In this document: positions 1-13,100 of the stretch, piece after piece
Position numbering within the stretch: the stretch's first letter is position 1
How the letters are laid out: every line of letters starts with the position of its first letter
Source of the DNA: Saxidomus purpurata
Taxonomy: Eukaryota > Mollusca > Bivalvia > Venerida > Veneridae
Assembly: GCA_022818135.1 (NCBI GenBank)
Contig: JAFMSR010000037.1
Location: forward strand, 124,001 to 188,000
Direction: 5' to 3'
Length of the DNA: 64,000 nucleotides
The notes under the pieces: model-generated
Database searches by the model: none
Seen by the model: only the letters and a program-made list of their open reading frames with translations
What the model was told of the DNA's origin: nothing
Made by a program: the position numbers and the translations under genes

Positions 1-775
1 TTCAAAACTCACACTACGCTTAAATTCTTTTTTTGCTTCCCCTTTTTTTCTTTTTTTAAGGATAAGCATGAGCAAGAAAAATAATTACTGTTCATATTTT
101 ACCCATGTGAACATGTCAACTATAAATGTAAATAATGAAAATTAAATGTTGTGTATATTGAATATATGTATAGGGTTTTATCGTACATGTATTCAAAAAA
201 GTAAAACAAGCACTTAACATCTTTGTTTGGAATAGTGCTTTGCACACAGTTGAGTGCCCGATAATTGACTGCCCGATGTGGCTATTAAGAGAGAATGTGT
301 AAACCCTTTTCCTTATACATGTATATATGTAAAACAAGACACCCCTAGGTGTCAATTTTAGGGGCTCGCTTTGAACAGACCCGGTAGAAGTCCACAACAC
401 AATGATACAAACAAAATATCTAAGCTATAGATCTCAAATTGAGGATATAAGTGTTTCTCCAAAATGCATAAAAACATGAATAGAATCTGGAGTGAAAAAA
501 TGTGTGTAATGATGCTTTGGTTTTGGAGATATTTGCAGTTTTTGTGAATTTTACAATGACAATTGGATATGAAAAGTTGTGACAGTCTTCGATCTAAAAA
601 TATTTTAGAAAACCCCTGCATTGTTATCTTTTCAAGTGTAGACATATAATTTTGACTTGGTGAGAAAGAACTACTTAGGTTTGTTTTGTAAAACATGAAT
701 AATAAGCACGTCAAATGAAGGAAATAATCTATGCCTGGAGGCAACGTTAAGCCTAATGTTGAAAATGTATGCAAA

Positions 776-1632
776 ATGGGCAAAAGAAAAATTGTAAACC
801 TGCAGCAAAAAGAACTCACTCAGAAATTAGCAATAACAGTGCTGACAAATTGACTCTTATTCAACAAAATATATCTGTAGTAAATGAAAACATCGAATAG
901 TTGAGGAGTGATCTCAATACACTAATGAAAAAAGATGATGTTGAAAAGCTGATTGCTGATACAGTGACAGACATTATGGACAAAGTGGAACAAAAAATGA
1001 CCGACCTGCTGAATGTAAAATTGAAAGAAAAAAAACACAAGATTTACAAGAACAAATTGAAAGTCTAGAATATGAAAATACAGAACTGTAATCAAACTTT
1101 AGCAAATTAAGCCAAAACATGTCTAAAAATATTTAAGATATATGAGAACACATAAAAATACAACGAGGCATTGGCATAAACAGCAAGCACACGAGCCAAT
1201 TATAACGAACGATACAGCCTAAAAAATGGTCAAAATAATGAATGTTCCTGTTGAGGAAAATTAAACAGTGGAGAGTTTAACAACCAGTGTCAGTAAAATC
1301 CTCACTACACAGGGGATTCCTCTGGCAGAGCATGATGTGATTGCCATACACCGCATTCCTGGTAAACCTGGACACATTAACCCAGTGTTGTTGAAACTAA
1401 GAAACAACAATGCCAAGTCGACCATCACGAAAAAAGACAAGATATGAAAGCTGCTGGGCACATACTAATCAGTGATGTGACTCATCTCAATCAGGGCCTG
1501 CTTAATAGACTATCATTGCATGAAGACATTGAGAATGCGTGGTTCTTCAATGGAAGCGTTTATGGCTGCACTGAAGATGGGAAGAGGCACACATTTGATA
1601 TATTTGACATTGTCAGTTCAGTGATTGCGTAA
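776..1632 (+). pseudogene. LINE ORF1-like relic
   Basis: A decayed reading frame is interrupted by several stops, for example the TAG near 898. The N-terminal half translates as a charged coiled coil (about 800-1050). The C-terminal part, cleanest at 1444-1632, is a compact domain ending HTFDIFDIVSSVIA. A coiled coil followed by a nucleic-acid-binding C-terminal domain is the usual plan of LINE ORF1 proteins, which coat the element RNA. No endonuclease or reverse transcriptase follows, so this is a truncated or ORF1-only copy. The assignment rests on architecture and general resemblance; another repeat-encoded coiled-coil protein is possible. Confidence 0.42.
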
Positions 1633-4600
1633 ATCCGAAAATTGCTAGTAACGATTTAAAAGAACAAAAACTATCATTATCTAGCAGATGGTGTATTTGG
1701 GTAATTGTACTGAAACTTCTTCGAATCATCCGACGCTGAGTATTAATTCAATTCAGTATCACAAGTGACTTTGCAAGAGACTTACTTAATATTCTATACA
1801 TCAGATATTGCAATATATATTCTATAATTTATTTATCTAGTATATTGTTTCAACATTTATTAAATACATATAAACATTCTTTCCAAAATTCAGCCTCTAT
1901 TCAACAATCAAATTCGGCCTGACAGAAAAAAATCCGTATTGTATGTACGTGCAATACACAAAATGCGGCACTATTTGTAAGTGTGTATTTAAATGGCCCT
2001 TAATTACATCTGACGTTAATAACGTCGCTTTTGACTGGGTCGTTACCACTTGTTTATACGATGACGTCAATAAAATGACGTCGCACACTACGTATATTTG
2101 GCGCTAAAATGAGTTTTTTTCTTCAATTGTGTGCTTGAAATGTCATTTTAATTTAGTTTATTCGCGCAGACAAGTGTCAATGGGTATATAATAAAAGGGT
2201 TATAAGTATAGTAATGTGATCCATAAGCCGGAATGGCTCTCGTCGAGGTCGGATTATACTCGTGTTATGCAGTGGGACCTTCCTAATCCGTACTCTTCTA
2301 ATCCGGAAAACTGTCTAAACCGAACGTTTCCCACGGTCCCAATCTGTTTCCTTCTTTATCTAATGCAAAAATACCTTTGCAATCCGAAACCTGTCTACTC
2401 CGAAAACCGAACAAGTATTTGTGGCCACTTTCATATGAATAAGTTAAAATTTACCTGTCTAATCTAAACACAGAATTGAACCAAATATTTCTTGGCAACA
2501 TATAATTATTCTGTGAGGTGTAAAATGTCATGAAGCAGTGATTATTTTTGTAAAAACATTACATATGTGGATAAACGAATGAGAAAAATACAATGAGGGA
2601 ATGACACTGCCCAAAATGAGTTTAAAATACTGTTACAAAAACTGGTTGACTTTCAGTTTTCGCTGATTTTCATTTCTCTATGCTGGTTAAGTACGACAAA
2701 GTCCTAGTGAAGCATGATTATTTATTGCAGTAAGCTAATACAAAGATACCATTTTTTCATAATAGTCATTCAGACAAAGCAAAGATAATAATATATAACA
2801 TCTAACAAAACACCAACAATAACCAACCAACCCAACTCCAACAACAACTAACGACTAACAACCCCTAACAACTAACACATCAACCCTTCTCAATAGAAAT
2901 CCCTTAGCTTATATACCCTTGTACCTGCACGACATTAGGGCAGTGTGCAAAAGATGTGCGCGAAGCTTGTGCGCGACCTAGTGAGCGACCAAAATAAAAT
3001 GCTGACTATGCCTAAACATTGTTTTCAGTGGCGCACGAACAATGCACAATTCAGTCGCGCGCAAATGGCGCGTGAACAATTCAGTCGCGCGCAAATGGCG
3101 CGCGAACTCTTTTAATGTTGCGTACTGTGCGGGCAATGAAGTAAAACAACATATTAAGTAAAACCAGAGAATACTTATACAGTCTGTATCTAATAACTGG
3201 TTCTGTTTAGGTATACAACTAAACATTCTAAGCAATGCAACACAGTATAACATATTTTCATAGAATAAAGATACATTATAATAATTTAGGTTTATAATTA
3301 AGAAGGGACTTCATAATATAATGTAATACTGCTGACTGATTTGTTAACTTAAACCTTGTACAGTTTAATTAAAACATAAGGTATCATCAATGTTCTGACT
3401 CAACAATTGAACCTAGTAACCTCTGTAGTATATAGTAAACAATAAGGAATTTCATTCACAAAATGTCTCAGCAAATAATTGTTGAGAAGCTAAAAATAGC
3501 TTGCGCGACCTGTTTGTGTGCGACCTTTGGCTGCGCAACCTAAATTCTATAAATGGAATCAACATTTTCAACAGAAAGAACTAGTTCATCACTGCCTGCG
3601 CGACCTCATCTCAGAACTAGTTCAGTGGCCTTAAATGTAGGTGACTCAATTATTTTCAGCAAAAGAACTTGTTGACCAAAGACAACACTGCAGATATATG
3701 TGAAAAGTAACAAACTCTATGAATGCTAAATATACCATCTTAGAAAAAGTGCCTTAGAAAAACTGCTGCATGTTTTGTAATTTCACAACAATACCGGTAT
3801 ATGTGTTTTTTTGACACTGTGTTGTTAGAATTAAATACATGTATTAGTTGAAACCAGACAAAAGTGTACTTAACAGTACTGAAAAATAGAATTTGGGAAT
3901 GACACTACCCAAGATGAGTTTAAAATATTCATGTTACAATATCAGCTTTCCGGTTGGAAAAGTAAACGGTTAACCGGTTATCGACATCCCTAATTTGAAG
4001 AAATATTTTCAACTGTAAAATCTAGCCAGAGATGGGACATATCTTTCCTGCACATCTTTTAAGGGTATTTACTGAGAAAGTATTCAGCCGTTTTATCCAA
4101 ACAGAAACATGCCAATTCATTCCTCTGAACACCTTTGTGCTATGAGGTTGCGGTCTATGCCAGTTAATGTGTATTCCATGCCCTAATGGGTTAAAGACAA
4201 GGAACTTACTAACTTTATGTTATGGACAGTTTGTAGATTTAAAAGAAGACTACCTTTTTCAATGAATGCACTGATGAACTAAAAACGACAGACTATACCC
4301 TTATGTAATTTCTGTATAAATATTAAGGGCACTGGATCGCTTTGAATGTACTGAAATAGCTACATAAATATATTGATAGGGTAATGATAGAATCATGTTC
4401 TATTCACTCTAAAACAATGTTATCATTTTCTTTCTTATTTAAGGTATTCAACCCATAACATGCAACAATAGGAAATCAGATAACCTTGTTTTTTGTTTAA
4501 GTGCATTCATTTTTTGACTTTGTGGCCAATTTCTAAGAAATTTGTCCGTGTAGATCATCTGATATCGTCAATTTAGTATAGTAGCCACTGTTGCTCAATA

Positions 4601-4764
4601 CTTACTGAAGAATAAACGCAGTAAATCCAATTAAATGGCTATTTTTTACTGAATACAATCATATATGATCCATATACATTGTTAAATAAAAGAATGAATG
4701 ACAAAAACAAAAATAGTAAGCACATCCCGAAAACTTGCTATACAACAGACCTGTAAATAGGAGG
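1633..4764. other. No gene seen; short repeats only
   Basis: I see no supportable coding region here. The stretch holds CRE-type palindromes at 2012-2083, a segment at about 2219-2470 rich in TAATCCG-like motifs that may be a pogo/Tigger-type miniature element (weak), a 30-bp tandem duplication at 3047-3106, and scattered GCGCGACC motifs up to about 3610. Confidence 0.4.
3047..3106. repeat. Two tandem 30-bp units rich in CGCGCG
   Basis: Two adjacent copies beginning CAATTCAGTCGCGCGC differ at one position. Further GCGCGACC motifs occur on both sides (about 2955-3000 and 3500-3605), which suggests a degraded local satellite. No coding function is evident. Confidence 0.7.
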
Positions 4765-4866
4765 GAGACACTGAAGAGCATCTCAGAAATGTCCAGTGCT
4801 CAAACCGGGATTTTAACCTTGAAAATCTGAATAGGCAGTCCAGCGTGTTACCACTGGACCATCAAG
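4765..4866 (-). repeat. tRNA-derived SINE, head portion
   Basis: Read on the minus strand, the segment begins with a tRNA-like A box (GGTCCAGTGGTAACACGCTGG), has a B-box-like GGTTAAAATCCC, and continues into TTCTGAGATGCTCTTCAGT. That tail resembles the SINE copies at 28.8 kb and 42.9 kb, so it is probably a diverged member of the same family. Confidence 0.45.
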
Positions 4867-5073
4867 CCATTCATAAGATATCTTACTATAACCACTAAAG
4901 AGCAAATTAGAATGTAAAAAGTACTCATAAAATCAAATTGATAGCTTTAACATGTGTCCTTTAACACAAGTTTGACTGTATAGTTACAACTGCTAAAATC
5001 TACCAAACACAACAGATCAACGAGTAATACAGATACAATGAACTATTCATTCATACAAAGCAAGATACCTTAC

Positions 5074-5470
5074 CTTACTTCTCCATCATGAACCTCAGGT
5101 GGAACAGTGATTGATGCGTTAGACTGGTGACAGTTACATCTTTCATCTTCCTGCCATTCATCAACAGCAGTCTGTTTCATCAATGATAATCTAGATGAAA
5201 ATTAATATTGTTAAATCAATAAAATTGACCACCTTATATGAAACATCATCAAGTATATCCAGAGATCTTGTGAAAAGTGTCTATATTTTGAAATTCTTTT
5301 CTACTAAAATTGATTGAAACTAGAACCTTAATAAGCTGAAGGTTATGATTGAATGTATAAAAAGTTATATACCTAATTGAGGGAGAAGAGTCTGGTAACA
5401 ATCCTATATCCAGATCCTCTATCAAACAGTCATTTTTTCTATTTCCTTGCTTTCTTCCTCAGCTATTTCA
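5074..5470 (-). CDS. Unrecognised two-exon gene fragment
   Basis: Two minus-strand exons are inferred from splice signals. Exon one is 5470-5373 (acceptor TTTATTTCAG, donor TTAG|GTATAT). Exon two is 5190-5074 (acceptor TTTCATCTAG, donor GTAAG|GTAAGG). They join in phase, with codon AG+A shared across the junction, and encode an acidic stretch followed by a segment containing CNCHQS. The first exon has one apparent frame slip at an A6 run (GAAAAAATG). I do not recognise the product. It may belong to a host gene or to the partner gene of a transposon; no further exons were found on either side. Confidence 0.35.
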
Positions 5471-5664
5471 CTGAAATAAAGATACTTCAAATTATCTACT
5501 GTGTTTAAACTATAAATATCACCAACAATGCATTTTTAAACTATGCTCTAATTTTCATGTTACAAGTGATGATATATTGTGATTCATCTTCAACAAATAA
5601 AATTAGTTGTGTTATGTAGAAGAGGTATAATATGACACTTGTACTTCCTTGCCATTGAGCTTGC

Positions 5665-5733
5665 TTTTATGATAACGTGATAGAGTGTCCGCTTAACAGA
5701 CTGGAGGTCCAGAGTTCGAATCCAGGCCTGGTC
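5665..5733 (+). repeat. tRNA-like SINE fragment
   Basis: A B-box-like AGAGTTCGAATCC at about 5711 follows an A-box-like GATAGAGTGTCCGCTTAAC at the usual spacing of a tRNA-derived SINE. No cloverleaf closes convincingly, so this is not called as a tRNA gene. Confidence 0.4.
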
Positions 5734-5739
5734 GAAATA

Positions 5740-7635
5740 TGTTTCGTAGTTACATAATTATACAATACCATGTCACGGGAAAACCAACAAAATAGCTTTG
5801 CAAACAAGTAATTGATATATTTTGAACAATGCAATAATGTTTAACGTTTTTAAAAGAAATCCTTTAAAAGAGTTTCTAAACAAATCAGAAAAATAAAGGT
5901 ATTCAAAATAAAAGTTGGCTACTTCATTTTTTGCTTAAATGCATCTTTTGCAGCTTTTTTGTTGATATGTTGCGATACTTATAAGACATAGAATCCATCA
6001 CGTCTTTCTATGTTTTTTTTTTATTTTTATACTAATTGGCTTCATGTTTAATGTTGTTTAGAAATTGTTGACTCTATACGGGCCACCAAGGCTGTTAATC
6101 ATTGCTGAAAGGGAACACACAGTTTTAAGTTCTTTTTATGTTTTAATATAAAGAAAGCTCTGCAGAAACACATATCAGTGTTTTTCTGTAGCCAAGTCAA
6201 TGAGTATATATGAAAACTGTTCATGCTAGCTTTTATATAACTCAACATAAAAATCAGGTCGACATTTCCTGAAAATAGTGTTTGATTTAACCAACAAACA
6301 AAAATCACATACTGTTTCAACATGTTTATAAGCATGGTATATTTATTCTGCGGATCACTGAATGTGACTTATAATATACCGATTTAATTTATAGCATGCA
6401 TAGCAGTTTTTAAATAAGTATTTAACGTGGTATTAATATTTGTGCACAAACTGTGAATATATGTATCATAAATACAACTCGATAGATTTTATTAAAGGTG
6501 CAGTCTTCCGATCAGGTTACTATTTAAATGCATGTTTAAAATAGGACAGCTTTCTGCCAAAATCATGTGACTATATTGATGAACGAAATGCACAACAAAG
6601 TAGGAGTTTGTAAACCATCATGGGCCGTCAGCTTTACAACGAATTGAATGTCTGATAATCTCAAAATCGAAAGAGCTACACTTTATATAATGCAATTTTG
6701 GCCAGACATATAACGAGGACGAAATGTGGAGTGTCATTTACCTTGAACTTGTACCAGTGTCTTAGTGACTATCTATAGTATATCCCAGATACTAGTCTTG
6801 TTTCTGACAAAACACACATTTTGACATTTCACATATAGATAACCCATAAACTCTTCTGCATTTTGCCCACAAAATTGTTGTAGGTCAATGGTATAGGTCC
6901 AAAATGACAACGATTACATGATTTAAATTCGGATACTAACACACCAAATTCAATGATGCGACGACCTTTCCAACCGAAACGACTTGCATTTTTACTTAGT
7001 TTTATATTATTAAATAGCGGATATATGGTATCTTCATGTTACACTTGGCTCTTTATAAATGGTAGAAAAAGGTGTTATAAATAGAAAACCAAAATGGGTC
7101 AAAGTTTTCGATAATCTATTACTACCATTCGTCAGTATCTATCATTGTTTGAGTAAAAATAGATTATCTGAGATTTGACCTAGCACCCTCGACTACACCA
7201 AGATATTCTTCTTTTAACAATTATGCCAAGCATAGTCCTTGATATAATTGCTACTGAATGAACTTGTTTGTAGTCGCATATGTACTTGATATTTTGCTTG
7301 TAACTGACACAAGATTCCTTACAGCCTACATTGCAAAGCACCAAATTTGATCAATCAGTAATAATCACTGTTTATTTACACAAAGTTGTATCTGTGAACG
7401 AAATCGTTAAAAAAGATCGATAAATTTCAAATAATATATTCCAATAAAATGCAGTAAGGACGAATAACTTTATTTCTCTGTATCGTTTGATCTTAGGTAA
7501 CAAAATTAGATACGGAGCATAAGCACTAACCACAAGCTGAGTTAAACAGTTTCCCTGTGCCAAGTGATTATTGTTTGACCTCAGGTTCAATTCCCAGAAT
7601 TTAGGGAAAGTAAGAAATATTAAATATACGTCTGA
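5740..7635. other. No gene seen
   Basis: The stretch is A+T-rich, with only short open frames that lack family resemblance. A tRNA-like B box (AGGTTCAATTCCC) lies at about 7587 and may be another SINE scrap. Confidence 0.4.
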
Positions 7636-7920
7636 ATGCCAGTCCAACCTCGGGTATGTGATATCAGAGGATGGCATCAATGCAGATCCTTCGAAACAGA
7701 AGAAGTTAAAGATTGGCCAGTTCCAAAAAATGTAAAAGAAGTTAAAACATTTGAGGATTTGCAGGATACTACAGGCGGTTTATCAAAGGATTCGCATCAA
7801 CAACAAGACCTTGAAACAATCATCTCATTGGATAGCCTACAAATTGAAAGAAAATCAAAGTCACAAAACTCTACAAAAAAAATATTTGATGCAATCATTT
7901 CTCACAGAAGGAATATCCTT
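7636..7920 (+). pseudogene. Ty3/Gypsy reverse transcriptase scrap
   Basis: Across shifting frames the translation matches the segment just after the catalytic core of Gypsy reverse transcriptases: a GYVISEDGINADPSK-like stretch, then KDWPVPKNVKEVK, the loop that precedes the conserved FLG.AGYYRRFI region. Two or more frame breaks separate the pieces. No LTRs, protease or integrase flank it, so it is an orphan fragment. The frame running on to 8052 beyond this segment has no recognisable homology. Confidence 0.6.
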
Positions 7921-8052
7921 GAACGATTCGCTTTCTCGGTGTACCAAGGCAACCCGAGTCAATTCCAGATGATGTATTGTACAGCCATAGTTTATCGCCG
8001 AAAGATAGGAAAAAGGCCCGGACGCCGTATACCCCGTCAAGAATCTAAATAA

Positions 8053-9185
8053 CGAATTAATAATGCCGCATATTTTTTGAAGACAAGAAAACTACCTGAA
8101 TTGTTGTCCAAATATTGCTGTAATATTCAAGTGACAAAAAGACGATACCCATGGGAGCCTCAAAACCTTTTACCATCGTATGATTCCATACTGGGCTCGT
8201 AATCAGCCGATCTTAGTTTTTAAGTCTAATATGAAATTTTGTATTATTTGCAGTCACATGATAATTTATTTCCGTTGAACTAGTCCCATTTCGATTGTAT
8301 TACGTCATCAGTTCAAGTCTAGGTTACCGAAACAGTAATGTTTTGGGAGACATTTTTGTAGCGTGTGGACTGGATAAACATGGATTTCTTTTTAATTAAT
8401 TACTTAAGCTTATTGACGTGGCACAAAATAAGGATAAATAGCGTTTTATTAAAGTAGTAATTCACTTCATTTCAAGAAAAATTAAAATAGGACTACAGTA
8501 GTGATACATAACCAGGATAGAAAATGACATTTGTTTTCATATATTCCTCTTATCCTGCGGTATTTTATTTCGTCATTCCAGAAGTTGAATTTGTACATGA
8601 ATGTCCTGTCAGCAGCCGTTAGTTGCAGAAAGGAATACCATTAATTCGAAGAGTACTTATTAATGTCAATGACAGTGTTTTCATTTTCAATAAACAATAT
8701 TCCACTAGGATTCATGGTGAACTTGATCGACTGAAATGAGATCTTATGTCCGTAACCCGCTTTGACTCGGGAGAAACGAAGGAAAAGATAGCATCAATGT
8801 TTAATGTCTATGGAATTTTATTTCTTTTTCCATACGACGTCTGTAGTGCTTACAAACGTCGCTGAAAAATTGAATCGGTGGAACGGCGGTCGTTTTGGTT
8901 ACAATGTGAACAATGTTTAAAGAGCTATCAGAAAAGGCGAAAACGGTGAGGCTCTAAATGGGAGACGGTATATACGATATTTCGGAAGGTGTATACGGTC
9001 TCATATACAGGGGCTCTTGACCAATCAGAATCTATCAAATTTATCTGCGGTATTATAATATACAATAAACACAGCAATAAGGCAGGTTTAAATGGCGCCT
9101 GTAGAAATTGTGGAATAAAAAAACAGTCACCTTGACTCCACCCTCCCCCCCTTCTGCACATATTTTTTTTTTGCTTAAATTTATT
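8053..9185. other. No gene seen
   Basis: Nothing supportable was found on either strand. Only short frames without motifs are present. Confidence 0.4.
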
Positions 9186-9189
9186 TTAG

Positions 9190-9412
9190 TAACAGTAACT
9201 TTGACCTTGACCCTAGTGACCTTGACCCAAACAATATTTTTGGCTTAAAACAATTTAAAAACTAAAAAGAAATACAAATATGTTTTGTTACAGTGACCTT
9301 GACCCTAGTGACCTTGATCCCAATTTTTTGTTTTACTTAAAATAATTTAAAAACAAATATATTATAAGTAACAGTGACCTTGACCCTAGTAACCTTGACC
9401 CTAGTGACCCAA
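9190..9412. repeat. TGACCTTGACC repeat cluster
   Basis: Three diverged units spaced about 90-110 bp apart each contain one or two copies of TGACCTTGACCCTAGTGACC. A weaker echo occurs near 9510. TGACCTTGA is the reverse complement of TCAAGGTCA, the extended half-site recognised by ERR/SF-1/FTZ-F1 type nuclear receptors. Whether any copy is functional is not shown by the sequence. Confidence 0.75.
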
Positions 9413-10140
9413 AACTTCCTCTTTACGCAAGCTACCTTCACTACATGTTTCATTACAATTGATCACTCCTTACTCAAGTTATTGAGCAGAAACCATTTTT
9501 CTTATTTTAATAACAGTGCCCTTGAACGTGACCATAATAGCCCCAAATGATATCCAAAGCTTCTTCTCTACGCAAGCTACCAACACAACAAGTTTCATTG
9601 AGATTTGTCACTCTTAACTTGTGTTATTAAGCAGAAACTTTTTATCTATTTTTCTATTATTAGTAACAGTGACTAGTTTCTTCGTCCACAGGCCGGACGG
9701 AGCAAAGGAGGGCGGTCCTGTGGACCTAGATTGTAGACATCTTGAACAGGTATGAATAGTTTTTTACAGAAAACTTTATTAAAACGCAGATCTTTGGTTA
9801 TGTCAGGTTTCGAAAGATTAACTGGATATATGTATAAGCAATTTGACCGAACTAACAGCGAATATTGCTCCAAAATACTGCAGTGTTTAGCGCTGTAGAT
9901 CCACAACTTTTTTAAAGACTGGGGAAAAATGCGGTAAATTGTATTCGGCCCGTTTGTATTGTATTTTACTAAATACAGTTATTTAAGAGTTCCTGTATTG
10001 GCCCTAATTACTTGTTGTATATCACAATGCCTATTTAGATATATAGTAGCTAATTGTGCTAAATTTTTCCCTGTGGATCCTCTTTATATTACTGCATTAG
10101 TTACTTCCCTTGTGCTACCTTGACCTTGTTTACTTTTCAG

Positions 10141-13100
10141 TCGTTTCACAAACGAAAAGAGGAGTGTGGAAAAGGTGAAAGAAGTTCCAAAATCTCAAAC
10201 AGAGAGGTATTTGATTGCTGATTAATATATACTTTTATTGTTTTAAATCCTTTCACGGGAAATTTGTTAGTCTTACTATTTCCACTTCGGACTTCGGAGG
10301 CAAACCGATTTTACAGGTTGTCCGTAAACAGGTACTGTAGAGTTGTGACAGTTATAAAATATCAGATCCGTGAAAGGGGTCAGGTAGCCGTACATATATT
10401 TTAAATGTTTTCTTTTTTCATTCTTAACAGTCTAATACATGTTGCACAAGTCATAATTTTTTCCTGGCTGTATTGTTGGTATAATTCACCTGTGAACCGA
10501 TGATATACTGTACAGAAGTGGTGCAGACTGCATAATTTGGTAATTTCTGTTACTTGTATGAAGTATAAATGTAGCAATCAAAGGTTTCTGTTATATGAAA
10601 CCTCTGGTAAGTTCAGTTCGTTAGTGGGCCAATGGTAAGCAAAAGGCCGTTGGTTTTGACCCAACTGAGTACGGCCGTAGTCAAAATAATAAAGTGACTT
10701 CTTGATCAAATTCTGAGATGTTTTTGTTTTAGGTCAGAATATCTATGCAGACAGGTAGATATTGCCCATACAAAAATAACACAGTATCTAGATTTGTGTT
10801 CAATTTGTTGGACTTGGTACGACTGTAGACGTTTCCTTGAATAGACCAAATAATGTCTACCAATGATTGTATTCTACATGTACAACTGAATATTGGTATC
10901 ATATTTTTAATTGACAGCCTTCATCTACAGAAAGGCACATACCTAGTACATGTATAAAGGTGCATGAGAACATGGATATGAAAAATAAATAACTAACAAA
11001 ATGTGCATATGTCTGGTTAATATATGCATGACTATACTGTTTCCGAACCTCCCACCAAAAACTTACTTCAGATAGTTTGTAAGGCACTTCCATTCTGTGC
11101 AGTTGTACAGTTACATGATCTCTCACATCAATAAATGTGTCAGAAAGACCTATATATAGTAATAAAGGGTATGAATATACACCAGGGATCACATATTTGC
11201 CATAAATTGGCGTTGCAGTTAAATCCCTCTTCTGAATTTTCAGAAACTGTAATACATACCAGCCTACAGGGATGCATAAACAATTGTGGTGGTAGAGTGG
11301 TTAACACTGGTCCCATGTTCAAATCCCAGTCAGGGCCCTGGATATTTCAGAAACTCTTTCAATTTTAATGGCATTTGTGAGTTGTGAGTTTAGAATAATT
11401 GTTGCTGTGTTGATGTATGTATTAGTTTTGCATTTTAACCTTCTATATCAGAGGCTGGTATAGGGCATAATCCCCAACTAAAATTTCTTTAAAATCATGC
11501 AGTTTTTCCAAAACTGTAAATTTACATTGGAATTGTACTGTCTCCTTCAGTTAATTATCACTTCAACTTTCCCCAAATTGAGGGGCTAGGGCGCCATCCC
11601 CAAACTTGGAAAATATGCCCTGATTATGTATCAAATGAAAGTAAATTATAATTTTCGATATAATTTATTACGATACAGCTGACCAATTAGTGGATAAAAT
11701 AATAAATGTTCATATTGTTGTTTATACAGGTAGCCTAACTAAACTGTAATAAGGTTAAATTGTTTCAATGTGCTAAGAATATAACATCGGATATTTACAT
11801 GTAGCAGCCAAAGAAAAAAATGATGTGTCCAGGAGAGGAAGCGCGAAGACAGGGGGTGGCCCCCCAGCACCTGTACCATCACCAGCCGAAGAGGCACTTA
11901 TCAAAGTATGTGGGGATCGGCCTGGTATGGAAGGTTTTCATTGAATTGATACAGGTGCTTTTATGTGTGTATAAAATATGTATTTCAACTGAGCTGCTTT
12001 TTGATTTCATTCTAGTGAGCACTGAAATACAGTGTGTTACTCTGTGTACTAACTGTATTACACGTATTATGAGTACTGTATATTGTGACTGAAATTTTCA
12101 GTATTTATAAATGACTCGTGTAAATCTGCTCTAGAATGATGCGGAACATGGTATGATTTGACACTAACAGAGCACAGAGGAGTGGGCCGATGCTAGATGA
12201 AAATTCCTTTTGTACTTTAAGATGACCTGCATGCCTATTGCTTTCTTGTCACTTGTTATAAAAGTTAACACCCGTTTCAACCATATTTTGATCATTAAGC
12301 ATTTGGGCAGTCTATATAACCGCGTTACTGGGAAGAAGCAGTAAAAGACTCCTGTCCTGCCATTTTTCTAAAATAAAGAGACATGGTCGGTAGCAAAGCT
12401 TGAACCCATGATCCTCCATCTGCTATCTGTCACAGATTACATCATAATTTACATTGATTTTGCTGCTGTCTCTCTTGTTTGTATGTACAGATATTGCTTG
12501 GTGATGAATACTTTAACCATAGTATGAAATAGCTGACAATTGATGTGCAAGGGCTATGAAGGGGAAATCTAACAAAGATTGCTTTAAATTGAAAAGTTCC
12601 TTTTATATATATGGATTATAACAATATAAAACAAACATAACAATTACATAATTATTTTCAGTTCATTGTACAAAGTTTAACTGAAAATTTCATAAATGTT
12701 TGCACTGCACTACACTTGAATTCATCTTAGCAGGTTAAGACTTAAACCAAGGTTTTAATATCATTAACAGATTATAATGAAATTAAAATTTAATTAGTTT
12801 GAGAAAAAAATGTTAAGTATCAAATTTTTATCATGTTAGTTTAGTCAAAATCAGCAATATGGATTCTTATGATAATTTAACAACTTTGGTAATGTTCATT
12901 GATTTCTAAATATCTTAAACAAAGATAGAGTAGCACTATTGTAAAACAAATACTGTATTACAATACATCTCTAATGTCCTTACAAAATGTGAAATTCAAA
13001 TTCTTAGATGCTTTAAATATGTTCCTACAGAAGGTTCTTAGTACAACACAAACTAAATCTGTAAAAACTTGTCATCCATGGTGTAAATATTAAATATAAA

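Noticed and set aside
358..819. 153-codon minus-strand frame
   Set aside because: It lies antisense to the LINE ORF1 leader and start, has low-complexity hydrophobic content and no family resemblance.
5665..5733. Possible tRNA gene
   Set aside because: The B box is good, but the acceptor and anticodon stems do not pair convincingly; a SINE head fits better.
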